Shown: in pieces, positions 54,454-62,799 of the stretch | Numbering within the stretch: position 1 is the stretch's first letter | How the letters are laid out: the number at the start of each line of letters is the position of its first letter | Source: Euglena gracilis | Taxonomy: Eukaryota; Euglenida; Euglenophyceae; Euglenales | Assembly: GCA_039621445.1 (NCBI GenBank) | Contig: CP154954.1 | Coordinates: 48,401,847-48,465,846 of the forward strand | DNA: 64,000 nucleotides | Direction of reading: 5' to 3' | Program-made: the position numbers and the translations under genes | The notes under the pieces: model-generated | Seen by the model: the letters and a program-made list of their open reading frames with translations, nothing else | Database searches by the model: none | What the model was told of the DNA's origin: nothing

Positions 54454-55184
54454 TGCCTTTCGTGATGTGCTATTGTTCCTGGCCAACAGGCCACGAGGTG
54501 TTTGCAGCATGCGTCTGCGTACCCTCCCCCCCCACAATACGCCAACTTCCCGCCGCTGCGTTGCTTCTTGCATCCGTTGAGCAGTATGTCCATCGTTCCA
54601 TGCACTCTAGTTATGCTGTAACCCCACAAAATATTTTTCATTTATAACACGGAACAATGCAGATGTATCGTGTTTGTAACACGTGTACAGTGTATGGAAA
54701 GCGTGTTTACTCTTTTTGGTAACACGTGTACACTGCAGGAAAGCGTGTTTACTCTTTTCGTAACACGTGTACATTGTACGGAAAGCGTGTTAACACTTTT
54801 TCGTAACACGTGTACATTGTACGGAAAGCGTGTTACAAACACGTTTTCCACCGCTGTACACGTGGACTGAACACGTGGTTTTCACGGCCGGTGTACATCG
54901 TGGACTTAACACGGTTTCAATCATTTTTGGCAACTTCTAGGTCATTTCTGCCAAAAAATTCTTACCACAAAAAATGAAAAAAAAATTGAAAATGGGGAGA
55001 GGTGTTCTTTTGCCAAAAGTGGCCCAAAATGGACATTTTCCCCAAATTTTTTTGCATATTCACCCCCGATTGAGGGGTTCTAGAGCCATTTGGGTGGGTT
55101 TTGACTGGTGTTGAGGTGATTTGGACAAAAAAAATTTCAGGGAGGGCGTAAAAGTCGGCGATACTGACCCATGAGTACATTAGA

Positions 55185-55325
55185 GTGGGTAGTCGGCCGA
55201 CTAGTCAGCCGACAACCCACTACCCCCCCCCACCCCGTCTCGCCGACTAGTTACCAGGCCTAGTCGGCCGACCAAATGGGTAGTCGACCGACTAGTCGGC
55301 CGACTACCCACTACCCCCCCCCCCA
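55185..55325. repeat. Third GACTAGTCGGCCGAC cluster
   Basis: GGGTAGTCGGCCGACTAGTC and CGACTAGTCGGCCGACTACC bracket a CCCCACCCC block; the outer copies are inverted, with the sequence ACCCACTACCCCCC at each right edge. May be a small element about 140 bp long. Confidence 0.6.
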
Positions 55326-55899
55326 GTCTACCATCTGGCACTCTTCGCGGGTGAGTAACTTGGGTCTGGCGGGGAGTTGGGGGTCAAACGGAGGTGATTC
55401 GGAAACTAGAAATCCAGGAACGGAGCCGGGGTCATGGTGATAATCTGCGGTTTTCACGGTCTACCCAGAAGGGGGGGGGAGGGCGGGGGGATCAACCCTT
55501 TTCCCAGGGGTAAGCTTCGCTCTTACCCATAAAGGGATAAGAGCTCAGCGACCCCCCCCTAATTGTCACCCCCCCCCCAATTGTCACCATGGGGGTAAAA
55601 ACGTTCCCTGGGGGGTCCCATACAGTGGGGGGTCATGTTAATCAGTCGACTCGATCATTGAATCGGCCGATTCCGTTGTTGATTTGACCAGTTGGGGGTC
55701 CACCGTGGCGGACAGCCGGAATTTCCCAAAGGAATGGTATGGTTCGGCATGCTGTGCCGAGGGGGTCGGCTAATTGTGCCATGCAATCCACCTCCAACTG
55801 GTGCCTGGTTATAGTTTCATATAAAAAAATGTGTGAGAACTCAGAACACATTGTCTCAAAAAAAAAAACTACATAAAAATTGTCCATGTCACCCAGATA

Positions 55900-56180
55900 C
55901 ACTGTGTATCCGGGTTCTAAGCGCCGAACCGAAGGCACTTAGAACCCAGGCTCACGGTGTATCCGGGTTACAATGGACGATTTTTATATATATCCATGGA
56001 CTAAGAGGCCCAAAACACAGCCTGTGTTTCATGGAAACGCAAGGTCTACCCCATACGTTTTTTTCATTTTTTTTGGTCAAAATGGATGTCCCCGAAAACA
56101 GACCGTGTATCCGGGGACTCTCAGTCCATGAAACACAGGGTGTGTCCAGTCCACGAAAACACACCCTGTGTTTCGTGGAC
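55900..56180. repeat. Hairpin-rich repeat with ACACAGGGTGTG words
   Basis: Inverted pairs such as GTGTATCCGGGTTCTAAG / CTTAGAACCCAGGCTCA and CACGAAAACACACCCTGTG / GTGTTTCGTGGAC. Related words recur at 56,880-56,910 and 57,265-57,370, so the block at 56,180-57,250 may be an insertion into it. Confidence 0.6.
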
Positions 56181-56518
56181 TGAATTTTTTTTAAAAAAAA
56201 ATTGAACAGAATCATAGAAAATATGTCCCTCTAGTCCTGGAAGGCGAGGAATAGCCTTTAGGCCAAGTTATTGGGGGCACTTTGGGGGGGGGGGGGGCGC
56301 CGAAGGCTCCCGGCCCCCTCCCAAATGACCCCACAATGCTTGGCCTGAAGGCAATTTTCGGCTCATAGCATGAAGGTGTGGCGTGGCGACGTTTTACCAC
56401 ATTTCGCTGCATGTCCTTGCAGTTTTCTCTGAAATGAAAAAAAAAACGGCAAACAGTGCGGACCGCTTGCTCCCCAAACCCGAAACCTGATGAACTGGTT
56501 GCCACATTGTAAAAGAAT

Positions 56519-56728
56519 TTGGTTGATTTGCAGCAGGGCCCTGCTGTCGACCCAATACACGGTACGCTGTTGGCCACCGCGTTGGAAGCGAAACCATCAG
56601 GAAACGCAAAGGCTGAGCGTACAGCTGTTGCACGCCTGTTGGATTTCCATCAGGTGTGTACCCATCTGAACGCTCAGTATGAGGACCTGGATGGTTGTTT
56701 TTTCTGCATGGGCTGGTTGGGTCAATGA
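56519..56728 (+). pseudogene. Possible coding remnant
   Basis: An open frame reads ...PIHGTLLATALEAKPSGNAK... then ...RTAVARLLDFHQVCTHLNAQ.... Balanced composition and a pyrimidine-AG before it (TTGATTTGCAG) suggest a former exon within repeat DNA. No family recognised and no clear continuation. Confidence 0.3.
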
Positions 56729-56924
56729 CCCCATTTATTTGTTTGATGTGGTCAAACAGACAAGCTGAGCAACAGCGCCGAGTGTGGCAAGACGTTCAGT
56801 TTCGAGGCAAACCTGCCTTCCACTGTCCGGGGCTATTTCAACTCTCTCACACGAGTGTTCACATCCGTGTGTGTGTCCAGTTCACAAAAAACACCCTGTG
56901 TTTAGTGGGGGTGTTGGGGTCGCG

Positions 56925-57255
56925 GGGCGGTCGCGGGGGGGGGGGCGGGGGGGGTGGGGAGGGGGGGGGGGGGGGAATGGGCTTCACGGCAGGTCATGCG
57001 TGACTTGCGTGACATCATCCTGTCTTCTAATTTTAGATCCCAATTAGGAATTTGCATGCCATTTGGGTCCGAAAATAGGTCCAATTAGGAATTTGGGACC
57101 AATTTTTCATATTTTTGATTCCTAATTGAGTGGCAAAATCCTAATTAATTTGCATTTTTTGTACGTTTCGGAAGCCCGAATCGGGCTCAGGGTGGGGTCG
57201 CGGGGGGGTCGCGGGGGGGGGGGGGTCGCGGGGGGGTCTCGGGGGAAACACCCCC
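56925..57255. repeat. Dispersed repeat, copy 2 of the 50,880 family
   Basis: Same order of blocks as at 50,880-51,190: poly-G, GGCAGGTCATGCGTGACTTG, TTTTAGATCCCAATTAGGAA, 'gattcctaattgagtggcaa', then GGGGTCGCGGGGGGG. Its flanks are the ACACAGGGTGTG repeat. Confidence 0.65.
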
Positions 57256-57536
57256 AGTCCCAGAAACACAAGGTGTGTTTTCATGGACATGGACTAGACA
57301 CACACTGTGTTTCGTGGACTCGGTCCACAAAACACAGTGTGTGTTTTGGGCCTCAGTCCACGGATATATGAAATTGTTTTGTGAATGTGATGGAGACATT
57401 TGTCAAAAAAAGATCGTTCTGAAATCCAAAATGCCTTAGAATAATACCCTGTGGGCCGAAGGTAAGTCTTCAAGCGGCGAAGGGTGGAAAAGGAGCGTTC
57501 AGCGGTTGCAGAGGTTACAGGAATGGTGAGACAGAG

Positions 57537-57684
57537 TCAAACCAGAAGGATACTCAAGGGTAGAACGGGCCGGATAGCTTTTGGCGGGGAATTCACTTTT
57601 TCTCCAAAAATCAAACCAGAAGGATACTCAAGGGTAGAACGGGCCGGATAGCTTTTGGCGGGGAATTCACTTTTTCTCCAAAAA
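57537..57684. repeat. 74-bp tandem duplication
   Basis: TCAAACCAGAAGGATACTCA starts at 57,537 and again at 57,611; the two copies are nearly identical. No coding role is apparent. Confidence 0.85.
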
Positions 57685-57699
57685 AAACAACAACAAACC

Positions 57700-57776
57700 A
57701 CTGTCTGTCTGTCTGTCCGTCTATCTGTCTCTTTGTCTGTTTGTCTATCTATCTATCTGTCTGTCTGTCCGTCTCA
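57700..57776. repeat. (CTGT/CTAT)n simple repeat
   Basis: Tetranucleotide repeat, imperfect, similar to 38,430-38,560. Confidence 0.85.
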
Positions 57777-58194
57777 CACACACCACTTGGAAAAAATTGG
57801 GAAGTGGACACCCAAACCATCCAACTTGACTTTAGCAAAAAAAAAAAAACAGTTCTACTTTACTTGACACTTGTCTTGAACACCCTGGCTCCTTTGCAAG
57901 TGCGGAGGAATTCAACAACATCAGCAAAACTCTTCAAGATGACATTCATTCATTCTTCAAGATGACATTCTTCTGCTTGCAAATGTCAACCAAACACCTG
58001 CCTTGTATCGAAATGTACCCCCCCCCCTAATTCATTTACGGGGGATGGAAAGCAACTGCATAGACATGCACCATTTGCCACTCGAACTGAAGTGAAGTGG
58101 GTTGGTCGATGTCATGCCAACATCTTGTCCAATGACTCGGTGCCGCCAAACAGGAGAAACTTCTCCACGTCCACAATGTGCTTGGCTGCATGAC

Positions 58195-58369
58195 TAGGGC
58201 TGCCGTTTTTTTTTTGTTTTAAAACAAAGCAAAAAAACTTTCATGCGTAAAAAAACGGTTTAAAAAAGGTTTTTTGTTTCAAAAAAGAGTGTTTTTTTTA
58301 AATAAAACGCTGCAAATAGGAAAAAAACTTGTTTAAAAACACTTCTTTTAAAACAATGCCTCAGCCCTG
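58195..58369. mobile_element. 175-bp hAT-like MITE
   Basis: Ends TAGGGCTG and CAGCCCTG, with perfect 8-bp target duplication TGCATGAC (58,187-58,194; 58,370-58,377). The interior shares 'gttttaaaacaaagcaaaaaa' and 'aggaaaaaaacttgtttaaa'-type stretches with the 1.14-kb element at 51,678, so the two are related. Confidence 0.85.
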
Positions 58370-58454
58370 TGCATGACCCTCAATGAAACGTTCAGAGATC
58401 TTCATCAAAGTTGCATCCAAATATGCAGTGTATTTTTCATTGAACTCCTCGCTG

Positions 58455-58590
58455 TTGGGGGGGGGGGGGTATTATTTCGGCGGTCGAAGTTGGACCCCAA
58501 GGGGGGGGGGGTATTATTTTGGGGGGGGGGTTATTTGGGGGGAGGGTTTAACTCGGGGGGGGGGGGGGGCACGGTATCTTGCAAAATGAA
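58455..58590. repeat. Poly-G block ending GCACGGTA
   Basis: Runs of G up to 14 with TATTATTT words, ending GGGGGGGGGCACGGTA. The same end is seen at 62,786-62,799. Perhaps a one-ended copy of the TACC-type elements. Confidence 0.45.
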
Positions 58591-59812
58591 GCAAAACCAA
58601 AGAAAATGTACATACAGGAGGTAGTTAAAAGGCGCCGAGTACTTAATACGTAGGGATTAAAGGCGCGAGGATTAAATTCGGTTTGGGTACCAAACCTCGG
58701 CGGATTAAATTCGGTCCGGGCCGAGGTAGCCTGATAAGTGTTCAGGAGCCGACGTTTTTTTTTTCAATCCTTTTCAGCGGACCGAACGGCAGTATTTGTT
58801 CCTGGCCAGGAGGCGTTTTTGCACCCCCAATCCAACGGGACGGACGTTGCCCAGATTTGACGGACGTTGCCCAAACCCGACCACACAAATTCCTTTCAAA
58901 ACACCCCTTCACCACTTGACCCCCACTGAATGGAATGTTTTATGGAAAAAAAAACATCTTTTTTGCAACAAGCCGTTTTTCACAACGGCTCACTTTACTT
59001 TCTAGCACCAAAAACAATTCCACGATTCCACGACAGTCTGGCAAACGTAAAAACAGCAGCAATGTAACGTGCAAGGTGTGCAAACGTGAGAACACGTGGA
59101 GAGCACAGGCCTTCTTCATACAAAAGGGGGGGGAGGGGGGTCGTGACGCGGGGGGGGGGGGGGGGGGGGGGCGCCCCCCCCCCGAATCGGGCCCAGTAAA
59201 GGCAGTTTCCAAAAATTTTCGGCGCTTCGGGCCGAAAAGGTTTTCCCAGCGCCTCAGGCGCGGGACCCCCCCCAGGTCCTGCACCCCCCCGGGGGGGGGG
59301 GGTCTGCTGGGTCAACCCGCTTAAAAAAAATTTTTGAGTCACAAAAAAAACCCAAAAAAAATTTTTTGTTGTAAGACACACCGTTGTGAAATCCACAGGT
59401 GGGGGGGGGAGAGGAAAGCCTGAACACAGTAGCTGCCGGCTGTGTCGTGAACAAACAAACAATAATGCATCACTTCCCAAACTTCTTTGCCCGATCAACA
59501 CCAGCCCGTGGGGGCAGAAGCAAGGTTGCCCGGGCCATCGGGGGGGGGGGAGGAAAGTTTGTCCAGGGGGGGGGGGAATTGTGCACAAGGAGGGGGGGGA
59601 AGGACATTTAGTCCAAAAGGGGGGGACGAAATGTTGTCCACAGGGGGGGGGGGGCATTTTTTGCTGTTTGAAAGAAACACTTTCGTGTGTTTTTTTAAAA
59701 AAACAGGTTTTTAAAACAGAATTTTTTTAAAAAACACGGGGGGGGGCAAGAAAATATTGTCCACAGGGGGGGGAGGAAATGTTGTCCACAGGGGGGGGGG
59801 GGCAAACTTGAA

Positions 59813-60148
59813 CTACAGTCGGCCACCACGTGCCAGCGATTTGGCAATGGCCTCATCCATCTCCAGTTGTCGGGCTGCCTCCACTTCTCTTGCAGCAGCC
59901 TCTTCTTCGGCAACCCCTTCTCCTTCCTCCACAACCAAATCGTCTGGGATCACTTCAGCACATGCCTGCACACCTGCCACCTGAACTTCGACGTCACTGT
60001 CGGATTCTTGTTCGTCTTCTTGTTCCACGGCTTGTTCTTGATTATTCCCATGTTCTTGTTCATGAATATTCCCAGGTTCTTGTTCTTGAATTACCCTTGA
60101 GGTACCCTCTCTCTGGGGTCCTCTTGATTTGAACTGGAAGCGGCGTCC
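59813..60148 (-). CDS. Transposase gene, C-terminal acidic exon
   Basis: From acceptor GTTTTGTCACAG the frame reads GRRFQFKSRGPQREGTSRVI, then a Glu/Gln-rich repeat (IQEQEPGNIHEQEHG...) and an acidic, Ala/Glu-rich end ...LEMDEAIAKSLARGGRL with stop at 59,813. The motif MDEAIAKSL fits the core of a ubiquitin-interacting motif (hydrophobic-x2-A-hydrophobic-x2-S-L). The donor of the upstream exon is uncertain (about 60,255-60,270). Confidence 0.6.
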   Translation of the reverse strand, partial: GRRFQFKSRGPQREGTSRVIQEQEPGNIHEQEHGNNQEQAVEQEDEQESDSDVEVQVAGVQACAEVIPDDLVVEEGEGVAEEEAAAREVEAARQLEMDEAIAKSLARGGRL

Positions 60149-60254
60149 CTGTGACAAAACAGAAAGGAAGGGGTGGCAGCGGCGAAAACAAAACTTAGGA
60201 GAGGATATAAAAAAAAGAAGGCATTTCATGAGGAAGCCCAACACACCCAGGTGG

Positions 60255-61491
60255 ACAGTCGTTGACAGTGCGCCCCAATATAATTTCCCAGGACTTGCAA
60301 ATGAGAATTTTCAGAGTCGACTGGGAACACCATTCGGTGACCCACTGCATCAACAGGGGTTTCATCACTCCTTCACCCATGGGTAGCGGTTCCCCCTCAG
60401 CACCACCCTGTTTTGCCGCCAGGAAATGTTGGGCAATCCGCATCTTAGATCGTCTCCTGCAAATCCTTCTGAGCGACAAATTTATCAGCTGATCACCTGG
60501 GTTTTGCATGTGACTTCTGTTTTTCAAAGTTGTGAACAGCCACAGCCCTGGGAATTCTGTGGCAAGGAGGTGGCTGCAGGGTTTCGCTGGTGGTGGCGCT
60601 GCTTTGAATTCATTCATGCAGTGGGCTGGTGCGTTGTCCATGATGAGTAGTGCAGGATAATCTGGAGGCAATTCGTGCTCCCTGCGCCGCTGTGCCAGTT
60701 CTGTGGATATCTGCCCCAGAAGACGCTTGAAACTTAACCCCGTTTGCACCTTCTTCACAGCGTGGTCACTGTAAATCCGTCGGTCCCAGTGTGGTTGGGG
60801 TCTTGGGTGGCACTGTTTTGTTCTGCCCTTCCAGATAACTTGGAATGTGAGCAGTGTTCCGTCCAAGGAAACCACTGGTGTGCCAGTCACACTTCTCTTT
60901 TCGCGTGCAGCAACAATGGTGACTTGTTTTTGTTGCCCTTGTTCTTGATACGTGCCTTTCACCACAGGACAATACTGCAATGGTGTTTCGTCAGCAACCA
61001 CCATGGCTGGTGGTAGCTGTGCTGGAGCATCTTCTGCCAAATGTAGCCCGTAAGTTTTGGGCCTGTGTATAACATCCTGCAACGTTGCTCTCCAGGTGTT
61101 GTCAGCTGCAAGTTCCTCAGCACTGCTGATTCCACGGTCTGATGTTGCTCTGCGAAGCCTAGTTTGATGGAATAGCAGGGCTGAGGAACCTGTTGCTGGC
61201 AAACCTGGAGAGCTTCCATCTGCGTCTGAAGCTCTGAGCCCAATATCGTGACAGTGGTGGCAATTTGTCCAGTGGGATGCCTCTGATTTGGCTGGTTGTT
61301 TTCAGGCCAATTTCTTGAAGCACTTCCGTGTCAACGACTGCCCCCTTGTTTCTGAGGTGCCGCACTGCGTCAAAAATCATTTTTTCCTCGTCGTGAGACA
61401 GGAGTGTTGGCCTCCCTCGACTTTGAACTACAACTCCTGTTTTCCTCTTAAGCACCCATCCATTGAACGTGCTTGGGGGAACAGGAAAGTC
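60255..61491 (-). CDS. Transposase gene, CENP-B-like HTH and DDE domain (frameshifted)
   Basis: Acceptor CACCATCAG joins this to the first exon in frame. It reads ...FPVPPSTFNGWVLKRKTG..., then a Tc5/CENP-B-type helix-turn-helix (...DEEKMIFDAVRHLRNKG...) ending ...WAQSFRRRWKLSR. At 61,201-61,203 a surplus T shifts the frame. After it comes the DDE_1 domain: first Asp in VVADETPLQYCP, second in LLIMDNAPAHC, third probably in NPGDQL, the usual pogo/Tigger order. Catalytic residues are present; the frameshift (or a misread base) would make this copy inactive. Confidence 0.8.
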
Positions 61492-61562
61492 CTGATGGTG
61501 CTGACCTTTCCACCACAGCTGAGGGGGGGGGTGGGGGGACCCACAGTGGGATGAGAAAGTAC

Positions 61563-61783
61563 CTGAAATGCTGCGTAGGTCATCCCCTTCTGGATGGCCA
61601 TGTCCGCAATCTCCGTCTTCTTCTCGTCGGACCAGGAGGCCCACTCCTTCTTCACTTTTTGTTTCTTGGAGTTCCTGAATGAGAAGGCAAGCAGGGGAGA
61701 AATTTGGGAGGAAGTCAACCTGTTTTCCAACACATCTTCCGCATGATCGACAACAGCTTTAAAATCATCTTCTCGTTTCCTCT
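61563..61783 (-). CDS. Transposase gene, upstream exon with first HTH
   Basis: Acceptor CTTTCTCCAG at its right and donor TTTCAG|GTACTT at its left. It reads ...DHAEDVLENRLTSSQISPLL... then ...WASWSDEKKTEIADMAIQKG..., resembling the first helix-turn-helix of CENP-B/pogo proteins. A 71-bp intron separates it from the next exon. No ATG in this exon is in frame near the start, so an upstream exon is expected. Confidence 0.7.
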
Positions 61784-62245
61784 CTGGAGAAAGAAGTGAA
61801 TGTCAGTGATAAACGGAAGGAATATGGTACCTTGCTCCAAACTGTCCTTTTGCACCAGAAATCTGCGCATCCTGCCAATTAGTAACCTCGATAGCGGTTA
61901 AACTCGCTGGATTAAATCCGGTCTGACCCCCGAACCTCGCTGGATTAAAACGGATTTAATCCAGAGCGAGTTAAATGTCAAACCGAATTAAGTGTCCTAC
62001 GATTTAAAGCTACCCCCTGTAATGGGGGGGGAGGTACACAATGGGGGGGGGTACCCATGTCCCATTCCCAGACCCGACCGAACAGCCCAAAAGGGGTCAT
62101 TTTTGGCAACTTTTTGGATGTTTGCAATAAATGGTCAATTTTCAGCACATTTGCCAAATATCACTTTTTGAAAACTTCCCAAAAACGTCGATTTTTGAGC
62201 ATTTTTTTTGGGAAATTCTTTAGAAAAAGCGTTGTGATATTGAGC

Positions 62246-62523
62246 TACCATCCCCCCCCCCATTATGTACCTCCCCCCCAGGGGGTACATAATGGGGGGG
62301 TACATAATGGGGGGGGATGGTATGTACCCCCCCATTATGTACCCCCTGGGGGGGGGAGGTATATAATGGGGGGGCATGCACCTGGCCCCAAGAGGAATGC
62401 ACCTCGCCCGGCCATCCGCAGGCACGTCCCCCCGTTGTTTTCCTCGCCCCCCCCCCATTGTGTACCTCCCCCCAATTTCGGCCTCCCGGGGGAGGTACAT
62501 AATGGGGGGGGGGGTGGATGGTA
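62246..62523. mobile_element. 278-bp compound poly-C/poly-G element with TACCATCC ends
   Basis: Left TACCATCC(n)ATTATGTACC and right GGTACATAATGG(n)TGGATGGTA are inverted. A complete smaller element of the same kind (62,246-62,322, TACCATCC...GGATGGTA) makes up its left part, so it may be one element inside or beside another. TA lies at each edge. Confidence 0.6.
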
Positions 62524-62699
62524 GTCACCTTTGGGCCCCAAGCAAAAACAATTTTTTCGAAGGGAAATATTTTTCTTTGAAAAAGGGCCGATTTGGGCCG
62601 TCAGAATTTTTTGCTGGTTGCTATCCATGAAAAGTGCCCTGGAATGCCCAAAAACAACCTTGAAACCCCCAAGACTTGGGGCAGGGGGCAAAAGTTGGG

Positions 62700-62799
62700 C
62701 ATAAATTGCCCCCCCCCCAAGTACCCCCCTGTTAGTCACCCTTGGCCAAATTCACCTCCCAAGGGGGTGACTAACTGGGGGGGGGGGCACGGTAAGTTA
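62700..62799. repeat. Poly-C/poly-G element of the GTTAGTCACC type
   Basis: CCCCCTGTTAGTCACCC and GGGGGTGACTAACTGGGGG are inverted around GGCCAAATTCACC. The right side ends GGGGGGCACGGTA. The left outer end is not clear. Confidence 0.5.

Larger units (their letters stand above)
53029..54920. mobile_element. TIR element carrying a PHD-finger ORF
   Basis: Left TTGAAACCGTGTTAAGAGTC and right, inverted, TTGAAACCGTGTTAAGTCCA (2-base gap), followed by CCACAATG/CCACGATG. Subterminal minisatellites of about 40-60 bp with AACACGTGTACATTGTACGG and AAAGCGTGTTTAC occur near both ends (53,100-53,400; 54,650-54,850) in the same orientation. The cargo ORF is described separately. No target duplication was recognised and the encoded protein is not a known transposase. 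Confidence 0.7.
58640..62000. mobile_element. Probable pogo-type DNA transposon (approximate limits)
   Basis: GGATTAAATTCGG-type motifs cluster at both sides of the transposase gene: left 58,654-58,735 and, inverted, right 61,890-61,990 (GGATTAAATCC, CCGAATTAAGTG). They look like degenerate terminal repeats, but exact ends and a TA duplication could not be fixed. Between the left cluster and the gene lie G-run blocks (59,130-59,330; 59,540-59,810) that may be later insertions. Confidence 0.45.

Noticed and set aside
53029-54920. An 8-bp or TA target duplication for the PHD-finger element
   Set aside because: Flanks (...GAAACAATG and TCATTTTTGG...) do not match; its superfamily is left open.
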